A stretch of 64,000 nucleotides of DNA from Limibacter armeniacum (lineage in GTDB: Bacteria; Bacteroidota; Bacteroidia; Cytophagales; Flammeovirgaceae). Below are positions 1-9,123 of the stretch, piece after piece (positions within the stretch are counted from its first letter, which is position 1; each line of letters opens with the position of its first letter). A program made the translations under genes and the position numbers. The notes under the pieces were generated by a model, which saw only the letters and a list, made by a program, of their open reading frames with translations, had not been told where the DNA came from and made no database searches. The stretch spans positions 1,795,500-1,859,499 of the forward strand of contig NZ_JBAJNO010000008.1 of NCBI RefSeq assembly GCF_036880985.1, written 5' to 3'.

Positions 1-66
1 TACCGTTCTTATAGAAAACCATTTCGGTAACCAAACTCCAAAAGAAAGCAAAAAGGGAGATGAATC

Positions 67-471
67 CTATTCAAGTAACCATTTGATAGCATGCTCCGAG
101 TTGTCAAAAAAAGCATTTTGAATAGGTTCGTCCGGATTCAGTAGGTCATCCAGCATTTGGTCTACCATGACTTCTTCCAATATGTCGGCACTTACTACAC
201 TTGCATATTTTTTTACGATACCTTCAAGGTCAGCAAACTGTTCATCAACCCAATACTGAATCTCAGGAGTGATCATATATGCCATTTGTGAGCCGTCATC
301 CAACATAAAAGGAGGGCGATAGTATTTCACTGCATTGACCATTTCCAAAACTTCATGCCTGAACTCATCTTCTGTCATATTTTGTGTAGCCTGATGGGCA
401 ATGGTATGCATAAGTCTATTTACTTCATCGAAGTAAATGGTCTGGAAACGACTTTCATAAATTGCTTTCAT
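67..471 (-). CDS. Hypothetical acidic protein, 134 aa
   Basis: I do not recognise this protein. It is 134 residues, strongly acidic, without signal peptide, membrane segment or cysteine motif, so it is probably cytoplasmic. The C-terminus (FFDNSEHAIKWLLE) resembles the last helix of SpoIIAA/STAS-like proteins, where a Phe-Asp pair is followed by an Ala and a Trp-Leu-Leu ending, but the rest gives no match I can name. The ATG is followed by a continuous frame to TAA. It stands alone: its upstream side faces a 447-bp gap and a divergent methyltransferase gene. A small regulatory or stress-sensing protein would fit, but this is a guess. Confidence 0.7.
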   Translation of the reverse strand: MKAIYESRFQTIYFDEVNRLMHTIAHQATQNMTEDEFRHEVLEMVNAVKYYRPPFMLDDGSQMAYMITPEIQYWVDEQFADLEGIVKKYASVVSADILEEVMVDQMLDDLLNPDEPIQNAFFDNSEHAIKWLLE

Positions 472-918
472 ACAGATAATTAAGTTTGCACAGAGAAAAT
501 AATGATGATTTTGATATTACTTGTTTGCAAAGCAAATCAAGAATGAAAATTGAAAATGAAAAAGGTAATAGACTGTTTCACCTTTCTCTCTTCCAATAAA
601 ATTTACATAGAATAAATGTGCTTCTAAAAACATTTGGGAGGGAATTTTTAGTGCTCAAAACCCTTAAATGGGTCTTTTGAGGTGTATTGTGTTGAAATAC
701 AATAAGTAATGTGGATGGGGGACTAGGGAGATTTTTTGTTAATTAATTTCCAATTGGCAGGTGCCTTTTCAAGTTGAGTGATTGATTGAAGAATTACCTC
801 TAATAGAGGGGGGAATTCTATAGGACTATTTTAGGTAGCAATAATAAATATCTTAGCTGTTGCAAGAGGTTTATCATCATTAATTTGTATTTTAAACTGA
901 AACTTAAATGAAATTCAA
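472..918. other. Intergenic gap, no gene seen
   Basis: This 447-bp AT-rich gap lies between two divergent genes, so it must hold promoters for both. I see only small dyads, for example TATTGT/ACAATA near 680-702 and CCTCTAATAGAGG near 798-810. No open frame or RNA gene is convincing. Confidence 0.5.
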
Positions 919-1626
919 ATGCCCAATTTTACTGTACGATCTGATGAGCAGGAGTTGATGGATGATTTCAATGTTAAGGATCAGGGACTGTTACGAACCT
1001 TGAGAGAACTTGAGATTATCAACCTTTGGCTTGGAGGAAATAACATTACTTTTTCAGGACTGGAGACACTATTGAAACAAGCAGGCCAGCAACCTGTAAC
1101 GGTTGTAGATTTAGGGTGTGGTAGTGGAGATATGGTTCGCCAATTGGCCAAGAGATTCAAAAAAAATCACCCACAAATAAAGTTGATTGGAGTGGACGCT
1201 AACCCTGCTGTAATAGAATATGCAAAGAGTAAGTCAGTGGACTTTCCAGACATTGAATTTATAACGGATGATATTTTTAGTGAAAGGTTTCAAAAGCGGG
1301 AGTTTGACATTATCCTTTGCACGCTATTTACGCATCATTTTGAGGATAATACATTACTTCAGCTACTGAAGCATTGGCGAAGTCAAGCTAAAATCGGAGT
1401 TGTGATCAATGACCTTCACAGGCATTGGTTTGCCTATCATTCCATAGACTGGCTAACTCGTTTGTTTTCAAAATCCTATATGACAAAGTATGATGCAAAG
1501 CTGTCTGTACTGAGGTCATTCAAGAAAAATGAATTGGAAAACTTAACCCAAAAGGCTGGCTGGATGCAGTTCTCACTCAAATGGAAATGGGCATTTCGCT
1601 GGCAGCTGATTCTTTCTCACCACTAA
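919..1626 (+). CDS. Class I SAM-dependent methyltransferase
   Basis: A 235-residue soluble protein with the Rossmann methyltransferase motif I at residues 62-70 (VVDLGCGSG), followed by a beta-2 region ending in an acidic residue (GVDANPA, about 96-102) that would bind the SAM ribose, and a motif II/III region around FDIILCTLFTHHF. The C-terminal part is basic and tryptophan-rich (KWKWAFRWQL). Its stop lies only 9 bp before the type III polyketide synthase start, so the two are almost certainly co-transcribed. Bacterial type III PKS genes often sit beside a methyltransferase that methylates the polyketide product or its alkylpyrone/alkylresorcinol hydroxyl. That role is inferred from context; the substrate cannot be read from sequence. 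Confidence 0.88.
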   Translation: MPNFTVRSDEQELMDDFNVKDQGLLRTLRELEIINLWLGGNNITFSGLETLLKQAGQQPVTVVDLGCGSGDMVRQLAKRFKKNHPQIKLIGVDANPAVIEYAKSKSVDFPDIEFITDDIFSERFQKREFDIILCTLFTHHFEDNTLLQLLKHWRSQAKIGVVINDLHRHWFAYHSIDWLTRLFSKSYMTKYDAKLSVLRSFKKNELENLTQKAGWMQFSLKWKWAFRWQLILSHH

Positions 1627-1635
1627 AATCACTAT

Positions 1636-2736
1636 ATGTTTTCTTATTTGACCACGATTGGTACCGCTGTGCCTAGATACAGGTTTGAGCAGTCACAGAT
1701 CTGTAAGTTTATGCAAGCTACATTGCCCCTTACAGAAACACAGCATAGTCGGTTGCCACTTTTGTATCGAGCTTCAGGGATTCAATACAGGCATTCAGTC
1801 ATTCCTGATTATGGAAGAACAAAAGGTGCTTACACTTTTTATCCGAATGAAGAAGGATTGAAGCCATTTCCGAGAGTAAGGCAACGGATGGAGGTCTATG
1901 AAAGAGAAGCGGTAAAGCTTGCTTCTGAAGCAGTAATGAGTTGCTTATCAAGTAGACATATGGAAGCTGCCGCCGTGACACATTTGGTGACTGTAAGTTG
2001 TACTGGAATGTATGCGCCTGGCTTGGACATAGATTTGGTAAAGCAATTGGGGCTAAATTCAGCTGTAGAGCGTACTGCGATTAATTTTATGGGGTGCTAT
2101 GGAGCGTTTAATGGAATTAAAGTTGCGGATTCCATTTGCCGTTCGAATACTGGCGCCAAGGTGTTAGTGGTTTGTGTAGAGCTATGTACACTCCATTTTC
2201 AGCAGAAGACGGATGAGGATAGTTTGCTTTCGGCTGCGCTTTTCTCCGATGGGGCAGCTGCCGTTTTGGTCGAAGGTTTACCACAAGGAAGTCATTCATT
2301 AAAACTAAAGGCAACCTACGCGGATCTTTTTACAGATGGAGAACAGGATATGGCTTGGAGAATAGGAAACCACGGTTTTGATATGATGCTTTCAGCTTAT
2401 GTGCCTGATTTGGTAGGAGAGGGAATAACACAACTGATTGATAGGTTAATGACCAAGGCTGAGGTTGAATGGAAAGACATTAGGCACTTTGCCATACATC
2501 CTGGTGGTAAACGGATTCTTGAGCAAATTGAGAAGGTCATGAACCTTGCAAAAGTACAGAACCAATCAGCTTATGAGGTTTTACAGAATTATGGAAACAT
2601 GTCATCTGCTACGGTGTTGTTTGTATTGGAGAACCTCTTAAAACAGCGAGAAAATTTGAACTCGGGCGAGAATATACTGAGTTTGGCTTTTGGTCCTGGT
2701 CTAACCTTGGAATCGATGCTGTTGGAGGTCTGCTAA
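1636..2736 (+). CDS. Type III polyketide synthase (chalcone/stilbene synthase family)
   Basis: A 366-residue thiolase-fold enzyme of normal family length. The catalytic triad is readable: Cys154 in FMGCYGAFNG, His288 in FAIHPGGKRIL, Asn321 in NYGNMSSATV. The last block matches the conserved GNMSSAT of chalcone synthases. Such homodimeric enzymes load an acyl-CoA starter, extend it with malonyl-CoA and cyclise it to pyrones, resorcinols or phloroglucinols without an acyl carrier protein. Near-adjacent coupling to the upstream methyltransferase suggests a methylated product. In many Bacteroidota and other bacteria a flavin oxidoreductase accompanies this pair; here the next gene is a thioredoxin-like protein instead. 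The starter unit and product are unknown. The start ATG is 9 bp after the preceding stop. Confidence 0.93.
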   Translation: MFSYLTTIGTAVPRYRFEQSQICKFMQATLPLTETQHSRLPLLYRASGIQYRHSVIPDYGRTKGAYTFYPNEEGLKPFPRVRQRMEVYEREAVKLASEAVMSCLSSRHMEAAAVTHLVTVSCTGMYAPGLDIDLVKQLGLNSAVERTAINFMGCYGAFNGIKVADSICRSNTGAKVLVVCVELCTLHFQQKTDEDSLLSAALFSDGAAAVLVEGLPQGSHSLKLKATYADLFTDGEQDMAWRIGNHGFDMMLSAYVPDLVGEGITQLIDRLMTKAEVEWKDIRHFAIHPGGKRILEQIEKVMNLAKVQNQSAYEVLQNYGNMSSATVLFVLENLLKQRENLNSGENILSLAFGPGLTLESMLLEVC

Positions 2737-2774
2737 TTAATCTGTTTTCTCATTACCATAAAAGTTTCAACTGT

Positions 2775-3329
2775 ATGGCTCTTACCCCTTCCAATATGCT
2801 TCCCTTGGGAACACCTGCTCCTTACTTTAAATTACTGGATACCATTTCTGGAGAAATAAAGCCTTTGGATGACCTGAAGTCTGATAAGGCAACACTTATC
2901 ATGTTTATTTGTAACCATTGTCCTTTTGTCAAACATGTAGACGAAGAACTTGTAAGGTTAGCAAATGACTATCAGTCAAAAGGGGTAAGCTTTATAGGGA
3001 TTAGCTCAAATGATGCTGATAAATATCCGCAGGATGGACCAATCCAAATGAAAGCCGAGGCTGAAAAGCAGGGGTATCCTTTTCCGTACCTTTATGACGA
3101 AACGCAAGATGTAGCCAAAGCATATGAAGCAGCTTGTACGCCTGATTTTTATATCTTTGATAAAGATATGAAGCTGGCTTACCGAGGTCAATTGGATGAC
3201 GCTAGACCTAGTTCAGCTACACCTCTGACAGGCAAGGATATACGAAATGCACTTGACGTATTGTTGGATGGTAATACTCCGTCAGTACCTCAAAAGCCAA
3301 GTATGGGGTGCAATATCAAATGGAAATAA
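2775..3329 (+). CDS. Thioredoxin-family / AhpC-TSA-like redox protein
   Basis: A 184-residue thioredoxin-fold protein without signal peptide. The redox site is FICNHCPFVKHV, with Cys46 and Cys49 as the CxxC pair followed by the cis-Pro-like and KHV context typical of the thioredoxin-family proteins related to the peroxiredoxin/ResA fold. Later blocks ISSND, FPYLYDETQ, CTPDFYIFDKD and YRGQLDDARPS are characteristic of this cytosolic subfamily. It begins 38 bp after the PKS stop and is followed 29 bp later by a metallo-beta-lactamase-fold gene, so all could share a transcript. There is no evidence that it takes part in polyketide synthesis; a general thiol-disulfide or peroxide function is equally possible. 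Confidence 0.88.
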   Translation: MALTPSNMLPLGTPAPYFKLLDTISGEIKPLDDLKSDKATLIMFICNHCPFVKHVDEELVRLANDYQSKGVSFIGISSNDADKYPQDGPIQMKAEAEKQGYPFPYLYDETQDVAKAYEAACTPDFYIFDKDMKLAYRGQLDDARPSSATPLTGKDIRNALDVLLDGNTPSVPQKPSMGCNIKWK

Positions 3330-3358
3330 TTTTTTACTAACCAAACCATAGACAACAG

Positions 3359-4246
3359 ATGGTCAATATCATTGATTTACATTTTTTGGGGAATGAACAT
3401 GCCATCGCCTCGTTTCTTTTAGAAACTTCTCAAGGACCTATTTTGATTGAGACAGGACCTTACTCTACCTTCTCTCAATTGAAAGAAGGAATTGAGGCAA
3501 AGGGGTATAAGGTAGAAGATATTAAGCATGTATTGATTACTCATATTCACCTTGACCATGCAGGTGCCGCATGGAAATTTGCCCGTCATGGAGCTAAAAT
3601 CTATTTGCACCCTTTTGGTCAAAAGCATATGGCTGACCCAAGTGTCCTGATGGAATCTGCTAGAAGAATTTATAAGGATGATATGGACCGTCTTTGGTCT
3701 GAGATGCATGAAATTCCAATTGAGCAGCTTCAGGTAGTGGAGCATGGTGAATCACTTCAATTTGGTGAAGCAGAAATAAAAGCATGGCATACACCAGGAC
3801 ATGCTAGCCATCATATTGCATGGCAGTTGGGTGATATATTATTTACAGGTGATGTGGCAGGAGTTAAGATTGGCAATGGTCCTGCTGTGGCGCCATGTCC
3901 ACCGCCGGATATCAATCTGGAGAAATGGCATACTTCTATTGAGTTGATTCGTGCGCTGAAGCCATTAAAACTTTACTTAACACATTACGGTGAAGTGAGT
4001 GATATTGAAAATCATCTGACAGAATTGGAAAACAACTTGCATGGTTTGGCTGATTGGATCAAAGTCAAGATGGAAGAAGGTATTGAGAAAGGTGAAATGA
4101 CAGCAGCTTTTGAGAAATGGGCAGAGTCAGAGTTGAGAAAGCATGGAGTAGATGATGTAGGTGTCAAACAATATGCTGCTGCAAATCCAGCTTGGATGAG
4201 TGTCGCAGGTTTGGTTAGGTACTGGACCAAGAAGGCAGCACAATAA
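3359..4246 (+). CDS. Metallo-beta-lactamase-fold hydrolase
   Basis: A 295-residue cytosolic protein with the metal-binding signature at residues 62-67 (HIHLDH), a further His in the WHTPGHASHH block, the bridging Asp in LFTGDVAG and a last His in LTHYGEV. This is a complete MBL-fold dinuclear metal centre of the glyoxalase II/lactonase/RNase Z superfamily. The C-terminal helical tail (about residues 225-295) is longer than in minimal MBL hydrolases and resembles that of MBL enzymes acting on thioesters or lactones. It lies 29 bp after the thioredoxin-like gene and is followed by a clear bidirectional terminator. The substrate cannot be assigned. Confidence 0.9.
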   Translation: MVNIIDLHFLGNEHAIASFLLETSQGPILIETGPYSTFSQLKEGIEAKGYKVEDIKHVLITHIHLDHAGAAWKFARHGAKIYLHPFGQKHMADPSVLMESARRIYKDDMDRLWSEMHEIPIEQLQVVEHGESLQFGEAEIKAWHTPGHASHHIAWQLGDILFTGDVAGVKIGNGPAVAPCPPPDINLEKWHTSIELIRALKPLKLYLTHYGEVSDIENHLTELENNLHGLADWIKVKMEEGIEKGEMTAAFEKWAESELRKHGVDDVGVKQYAAANPAWMSVAGLVRYWTKKAAQ

Positions 4247-4251
4247 AAAGT

Positions 4252-4285
4252 AAAAGGGAGGTACAAGAATGTGCCTCCCTTTTTT
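4252..4285 (+). terminator. Terminator after the MBL hydrolase
   Basis: A stem of AAAAGGGAGGTAC against GTGCCTCCCTTTT with a six-base loop and a T run. It lies 6 bp past the stop and can work in both directions, serving the converging zinc-peptidase gene too. Confidence 0.8.
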
Positions 4286-4308
4286 ATATCATGTTGATTA
4301 TTTAAAAT

Positions 4309-4998
4309 TTAGTCACGACCTCCCATAAAGATGGATATATAATAAAGCAACATGGCGATTGATGAAATAGCGGCTACTACATAAGTCATGGCAGCCCATT
4401 TCAATGCATCTTTTGAAGCTTCATGTTCTTGGCTGGAAACAATTCCTGCCTGATCTATCCATGCCAATGCACGTTTGCTGGCGTCAAACTCTACTGGAAG
4501 TGTTACGATACTGAAAAGTGCAAATACTGCATAACATGCAATAATTAATAAAAAGGCTATTTCTCTAGGGAAAATACCTATGAAAAATGCGCCAATAATA
4601 CTGAACATAAAGATGATATTCAGAATTTTTGTACTAGCATTCTGTATCGGTACCAGTGCCGATCTTAGTTTTAGTGGAGCATATGCTCTTGCATGCTGTA
4701 CAGCGTGTCCTGTTTCGTGAGCGGCAACTGCTGCTGCAGCGGCATTCCTTCCATAATACACTGCTTCACTCAAGTTGATAGTCTTGTTGGTTGGATTGTA
4801 ATGGTCCGTCAATTTACCAGGAATACATGTAATCCTTACGTCATGAATGCCATTGTCCCGCAACATCAACTCAACTACTTCAGCACCAGATAAACCAGAA
4901 CGGATGGGCATTTGAGAGTAGCGCTTGAATTTGCTCTTCAGGCGGTACTGTACCAACCATCCAAGAATCATAAAGCCGATAATAATTACCCAAATCAT
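4309..4998 (-). CDS. Membrane zinc metallopeptidase (YugP/Zn_peptidase_2 family)
   Basis: A 229-residue integral membrane protein with an N-terminal transmembrane helix (about 2-17), a cytoplasmic region, then HETGH at residues 94-98, which is the HExxH zinc-binding catalytic motif, and two or three further hydrophobic helices (about 123-170 and 200-225). Length, the LSGAEVVELMLRDNGI block and the SEAVYYGRN block match the neutral zinc metallopeptidase family typified by Bacillus YugP. Its physiological substrate is not known. The gene converges on the MBL hydrolase across a shared terminator and seems monocistronic. Confidence 0.92.
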   Translation of the reverse strand: MIWVIIIGFMILGWLVQYRLKSKFKRYSQMPIRSGLSGAEVVELMLRDNGIHDVRITCIPGKLTDHYNPTNKTINLSEAVYYGRNAAAAAVAAHETGHAVQHARAYAPLKLRSALVPIQNASTKILNIIFMFSIIGAFFIGIFPREIAFLLIIACYAVFALFSIVTLPVEFDASKRALAWIDQAGIVSSQEHEASKDALKWAAMTYVVAAISSIAMLLYYISIFMGGRD

Positions 4999-5148
4999 AT
5001 TTTTTACTTTAAAAGTTTAGATTTCACTATTAGAAATATAATTCAATTAATTGGATTATACGAAGGGGAGTCTTTAAGGTTTTATAGTTGGAATTACTAT
5101 TTGTTATAAAAGTATAATGATAGTGAAAATGCTTTGTTGGTGTATTTC

Positions 5149-5682
5149 TTAGAATAGCGAAAGTTGCTCTGAAGGAAATTTTACCCCCTCAAGTTGTAAC
5201 AATTTTTTCTTGGTATTGAGTCCACCTGCGTAGCCCGTAAGTTCTCCGTTACTGCCAATAATCCTGTGACATGGGATGATAATGGCAATAGAATTGGCGC
5301 CATTCGCAGAAGCAACAGCCCTGATGGCTTTTTCATTTTGAAGTTTTCGGGATAGTCCTAAGTAGGTTTCTGTTTTTCCGTACGGGACATTGATAAGTTC
5401 ATTCCAGACAGTTTTCTGGAAGTCGGTTCCAATCAGGAGTAAGGGTAAATCAAATGTATTTCTGGTACCTTGAAAGTACTCACTAAGCTGATCTCGCAAG
5501 GCTGAGAGTAGGGGGGTGTCTGACTCTGTAAATTCGGCTTTCAAGGCTGTTTTTATCCTGTTGTCAACAGTATCTCTCATTTTACGGTATCTCCAGTCGC
5601 AGATACAGATTTCTCCTTGAAAGTCACCTAGAATCAATTCACCAAAAGAAGTGTTGAAGTGCTGGATATTAATAGTTTGCAT
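5149..5682 (-). CDS. ogt: Methylated-DNA-[protein]-cysteine S-methyltransferase
   Basis: Repairs O6-alkylguanine by transferring the alkyl group to its own cysteine. The active-site block IIPCHRIIGSNG is intact, with Cys138 counted from the ATG I chose; the helix-turn-helix block YGKTETYLGLSRKL and the RAVASANGAN arginine-finger region are also present. I place the start at 5682 (MQTINIQHF), giving 177 residues, because the frame further upstream adds 14 residues that run into the terminator of the preceding gene. There is no N-terminal Ada DNA-binding/zinc domain, so this is an Ogt/MGMT-like repair enzyme and not an adaptive-response regulator. Confidence 0.92.
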   Translation of the reverse strand: MQTINIQHFNTSFGELILGDFQGEICICDWRYRKMRDTVDNRIKTALKAEFTESDTPLLSALRDQLSEYFQGTRNTFDLPLLLIGTDFQKTVWNELINVPYGKTETYLGLSRKLQNEKAIRAVASANGANSIAIIIPCHRIIGSNGELTGYAGGLNTKKKLLQLEGVKFPSEQLSLF

Positions 5683-5703
5683 AATTTTTGGATTAATTGA
5701 AAG

Positions 5704-5741
5704 TAAAAAAACAGTGGCTTCCAATTTATTTGAAAGCCACT
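5704..5741 (-). terminator. Terminator after rfaE2
   Basis: On the minus strand AGTGGCTT pairs with AAGCCACT (5713-5720 and 5734-5741 on the plus strand) and is followed by a run of seven T. It lies between rfaE2 and the repair methyltransferase. Confidence 0.75.
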
Positions 5742-5770
5742 TTATTTATGATTCCGGAAAATGGGAATGT

Positions 5771-6250
5771 CTATTTCTGGATTTTCTGAATGATATTGGT
5801 AGTAGAGTAACCATCAACCAAGTCGATTGTTTCTACAGTTCCGCCGTTTGCCATTACAATATCAGCACCTACAATAGTATCAACTGTATAGTCGCTGCCC
5901 TTTACAAGTGTATCAGGAATCAGTTCACTGATCAGTTCAAAAGGTGTTTCTTCTCCAAATGGAACAACAGCATCTACAAAGGCCAGAGCAGCAAGCATAC
6001 GACCGCGAGCATACTCATTATTGATAGGTCTTTCAGGGCCTTTCAGTTTACTGACTGAGGCATCTGTATTCAATCCAATAATCAGTTTGTCCCCTTTCTG
6101 ACGGGCTTTTTCTAGATAGTCAATATGACCAAGGTGCAAAATGTCAAAACACCCATTGGTGAAAACGACTTTTAGTCCTTCCTTTTTCCATTGGTTACGG
6201 ACTTCCTTTAGCTGGTCAAGTGTATATAATTTTTCAGCGGTATTTTTCAT
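5771..6250 (-). CDS. rfaE2: D-glycero-beta-D-manno-heptose 1-phosphate adenylyltransferase
   Basis: A 159-residue nucleotidyltransferase with the HxGH signature at residues 39-42 in [16 protein letters not shown] and the later [13 protein letters not shown] block. It adenylates heptose 1-phosphate to ADP-heptose for LPS or capsule heptose. It corresponds to the C-terminal domain of fused HldE; the stand-alone form is usual in Bacteroidota, where the kinase (rfaE1) is a separate gene and is not in this window. Its start lies 2 bp after the stop of the upstream membrane protein, indicating one transcript, which ends at the hairpin at 5704-5741. Confidence 0.95.
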   Translation of the reverse strand: MKNTAEKLYTLDQLKEVRNQWKKEGLKVVFTNGCFDILHLGHIDYLEKARQKGDKLIIGLNTDASVSKLKGPERPINNEYARGRMLAALAFVDAVVPFGEETPFELISELIPDTLVKGSDYTVDTIVGADIVMANGGTVETIDLVDGYSTTNIIQKIQK

Positions 6251-6252
6251 AA

Positions 6253-7308
6253 TTAGCGGTTGTTGGATGACTCTTGAAGAGGGATGGACTTATCGTCTGT
6301 TGGTTGTGGTGCTTCCTTGCTTTTTTTTCTACCGATCTGGTTTGAAATGATTAAGCTCAATCCACCAAAGAAAACAATTGACAATGTTTGAGACCCATGC
6401 ATCAGAAATGCAAATGCACCTGCTTCCATTTCTGTAAGCCCGTAAGCTATCAGTGTTTGAGTAACCAAAAGATGATATGAACCTGCTCCACCAGGGGTTG
6501 GGATAATCATGCCTAAGCCTCCCATCATCATCGCAGCAAAGGCGCATCGCATTCCTAAATCAGCAGTGGTGTCTGAGGCAAAAAACAGTAGGTATGACAT
6601 CAGGTAATACATAAACCAGATATTAGCTGTATGGACTACGTAAAGAAACTGGTCTTTGGTAGACATCTTACGAATACTGGTTAGTCCATCGGCAAAACCT
6701 GAAATAAAGTCTACAACCTTGTGGTATAATGGTAATTGGCGTAGTCGATTACGGAATATTACCATCAAAGCCAATACTGCAAGTCCACTTATCCCAAGTA
6801 CTCCAAGTATGATAAACTTGTTGACCATTTGGTCAGACCCATCATCTATTAACTTGAAAACAAACCCACTTACCTTGTCAAATTCCATCAGGAACATCGT
6901 ACTTGCAAGCGCCAGGAATACAATCATGTCTAAGGCACGTTCAGTGATAACAGCACCAAATGAGACTTTTACTGGAACTCTTTCAGTTTTGTATAGTACA
7001 CTGCAACGAACAACTTCACCCATTCGAGGGACAACAGCATTGGCAAAATAAGCAGACAGTGTTGCCATAAATATCCTGAAGTTGCTTGTGTTGTAGCCAA
7101 GTGGTTTCAATGCCAATCCCCATCTCAGGCCCCTACTGTAGTGGCTAACCAATGAAACAGCCACTGAAATTAGTATCCATACAGGATTTGCTTGTTTAAA
7201 CACGCTTAGCAGTTCACTTATATCATGTTCTTTATAAACGTACCAAAACAGAGCCCCTGCAATGATGAGCGAGATGGTATATTGTAGTATTTTCTTCACA
7301 TTAAACAT
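6253..7308 (-). CDS. Flippase-like integral membrane protein (UPF0104/LPG synthase TM region)
   Basis: A 351-residue polytopic protein with about eight hydrophobic helices and a short charged C-terminal tail ([16 protein letters not shown]). Signature blocks of the lysylphosphatidylglycerol-synthase transmembrane-region family are visible: [18 protein letters not shown] near residue 60, [20 protein letters not shown] near 90-110 and [14 protein letters not shown] near 270. Proteins of this family move or recognise lipid-linked head groups, but the cargo is unknown when the synthetase domain is absent, as here. It is translated immediately before rfaE2, so a link to envelope glycolipid synthesis is a reasonable inference. 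Confidence 0.9.
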   Translation of the reverse strand: MFNVKKILQYTISLIIAGALFWYVYKEHDISELLSVFKQANPVWILISVAVSLVSHYSRGLRWGLALKPLGYNTSNFRIFMATLSAYFANAVVPRMGEVVRCSVLYKTERVPVKVSFGAVITERALDMIVFLALASTMFLMEFDKVSGFVFKLIDDGSDQMVNKFIILGVLGISGLAVLALMVIFRNRLRQLPLYHKVVDFISGFADGLTSIRKMSTKDQFLYVVHTANIWFMYYLMSYLLFFASDTTADLGMRCAFAAMMMGGLGMIIPTPGGAGSYHLLVTQTLIAYGLTEMEAGAFAFLMHGSQTLSIVFFGGLSLIISNQIGRKKSKEAPQPTDDKSIPLQESSNNR

Positions 7309-7405
7309 GTTTAAGCCTAAAGAAAAAAATCAAAGCTTAAAAGCTTTCTTCAAGCCAAATTTACATTAATCAATTCGGCAATATAAATAGGATCATAATA
7401 AAAAA

Positions 7406-7448
7406 GCCAATGGATGAATCGGAATTATCCAAAAATTCATCCATTGGC
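7406..7448 (-). terminator. Terminator after panD
   Basis: A perfect 13-bp stem (GCCAATGGATGAA and its complement) followed on the minus strand by TTTTTTATT. It lies in the 233-bp gap downstream of panD. Confidence 0.75.
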
Positions 7449-7541
7449 GAAGTTTATGACATGCCAAAAATTTGGTAAAGCATAATGAAAAGCGCCAGTA
7501 TATTTTATTGCTTTTCTGGCTAACGATTATGAATCAATACT

Positions 7542-7907
7542 TTACTTGATGATCGCTTCCTCCAAAATTCTGTTTGATTCGTCAGGGAATACGAGTTTTG
7601 GCTTTAATGCTTTAGCCTCTTCTTTTTCAAGCATACAGTAAGAGATGATGATCAGAATATCACCTACCTGTACTTTACGAGCAGCTGCACCGTTCAAGCA
7701 AATCACGCCGCTGCCACGTTCACCCTTGATCACATACGTTTCAAAACGCTCCCCATTATTGTTGTTCACGATCTGAACCTTCTCTCCTTCGATTAGATCA
7801 GCAGCATCCATTAGATCTTCATCAATTGTGATGCTTCCCACGTAGTTCAGTTCTGCCTGGGTAACTTTAACTCTGTGTATTTTGGATTTAAGAACGTGTA
7901 TAAACAT
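7542..7907 (-). CDS. panD: Aspartate 1-decarboxylase
   Basis: Makes beta-alanine from L-aspartate for pantothenate. The 121-residue length is typical. The proenzyme self-cleaves between Gly24 and Ser25, seen here in NYVGSITID, to create the pyruvoyl group. Further family blocks are present: [22 protein letters not shown] contains the GxRxxTYxIxGxRGSG signature, and [16 protein letters not shown] follows. It lies downstream of panC on the same strand but is separated by 280 bp, more than expected for tight coupling, so it may have its own promoter. A strong hairpin terminator follows. Confidence 0.96.
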   Translation of the reverse strand: MFIHVLKSKIHRVKVTQAELNYVGSITIDEDLMDAADLIEGEKVQIVNNNNGERFETYVIKGERGSGVICLNGAAARKVQVGDILIIISYCMLEKEEAKALKPKLVFPDESNRILEEAIIK

Positions 7908-8187
7908 GATCTATAAAACTTTGAAGTTTGTAATGATGACTAAATTGTAAATTATTGAAAGTACTTTTTTAAGATTACAAGTCAGATGAGTTCCTCAAAA
8001 TGTCTTGAATCAATCTTTCACTGCCAGTGTGGTGGCTGTTTTGGTTATTTGTGTTTGAATACCCCTCACAAAACACGCGAGTGTACACAAAGGTTTAAAG
8101 TACGTGCAATAATAAGTTAATTTATCTAAAAGCCATAAAGGCGATTAACAAAAGAGTGCAATTCTAAAAGCTGATGATCCTATTAGT

Positions 8188-9051
8188 TTAGTTGTGCTCA
8201 ACCAATATATTATCAATCAGCCTGACGCCTCCTAAGTGTGCCGCAACCAACACAGCGAAGTCGCTCCCTTGTTCGACCTTTTCAATAGGAAGAAGTCGAG
8301 ATGTTTCCCTTACTGCAAGATACTCGAGGGTAAATGCAGAGTCAGCACCCAAACTTGCTTCTCCATTTTCCAAAGCTTCTTTTACAGAGACACCCGCTTG
8401 AATGTCATCCTTAACTTTCGAAATGACTTGATAAAGCAAAGGGGCTACTTTTCTGTCTGCTTCACTTAATCTCAGGTTTCGTGATGACATAGCCAAGCCG
8501 TCAGCTTCTCTTATTGTCGGACAACCTTTTACTTTGATGCCAAAGGAAAGGTCCTGAACCATCTTACGAACGATTAGGTATTGCTGTAAATCCTTTTGGC
8601 CAAAGTAGGCATTGTCAGGCTGTACGATGTGGAACAGTTTACTTACAACGATACCCACACCATTGAAGTGACCTGGACGCTTTTCACCTTCCAGTTGCCT
8701 TTCCAAAATACCAAAATCAAATTTTAGTAAATGATCTGTATTCATCCCATTCGGATAGATCACTTCGTTAGATGGTAGGAAGACAGCATCACAGCCCGCA
8801 GCCTTCAGCTTTTCAAGGTCCTCAGACTCTTGTCTGGGGTAAGTTTCCAAGTCCTTGGCGTTGTTGAACTGGGTAGGATTTACATAAACACTACATACAG
8901 TTACGTCACAATCGTTAGTAGACTCTTGAATGAGCGAAAGGTGTCCTTGATGTAAGGTTCCCATAGTAGGCACAAAGCCTATTTTGTTTCCATTTTGCCG
9001 GTGCTCCTGCAAATATGTTTTAATAGTGTCGACATCACGAAAAATCTGCAT
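8188..9051 (-). CDS. panC: Pantothenate synthetase
   Basis: Joins pantoate and beta-alanine using ATP. The 287-residue protein shows FVPTMGTLHQGHLSL with Met30, His34 and His37 of the ATP site, the GQKDLQQYLIVRKMVQDL block for pantoate and ATP binding, and the MSSRN version of the KMSKS-like loop. It opens the panC-panD order on the minus strand and is divergent from the glycogen-synthase-like gene, sharing a 132-bp promoter region. This divergent arrangement is, from general knowledge, common in Bacteroidota. Confidence 0.96.
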   Translation of the reverse strand: MQIFRDVDTIKTYLQEHRQNGNKIGFVPTMGTLHQGHLSLIQESTNDCDVTVCSVYVNPTQFNNAKDLETYPRQESEDLEKLKAAGCDAVFLPSNEVIYPNGMNTDHLLKFDFGILERQLEGEKRPGHFNGVGIVVSKLFHIVQPDNAYFGQKDLQQYLIVRKMVQDLSFGIKVKGCPTIREADGLAMSSRNLRLSEADRKVAPLLYQVISKVKDDIQAGVSVKEALENGEASLGADSAFTLEYLAVRETSRLLPIEKVEQGSDFAVLVAAHLGGVRLIDNILVEHN

Positions 9052-9123
9052 TTTTTTGCTTGATTTTTAATTTTTTTATGTTAATATGGATGATGCTATT
9101 TCCTTGATATTGTGCATCAAAAG

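Noticed and set aside
2775..4246. Including the thioredoxin-like and MBL-fold genes in the polyketide pathway
   Set aside because: They are close and on the same strand, but both families are general-purpose and nothing in sequence ties them to the PKS product.
5651..6058. A 135-codon plus-strand open frame
   Set aside because: It runs antisense through the conserved rfaE2 and repair-methyltransferase genes and has no recognisable protein features.
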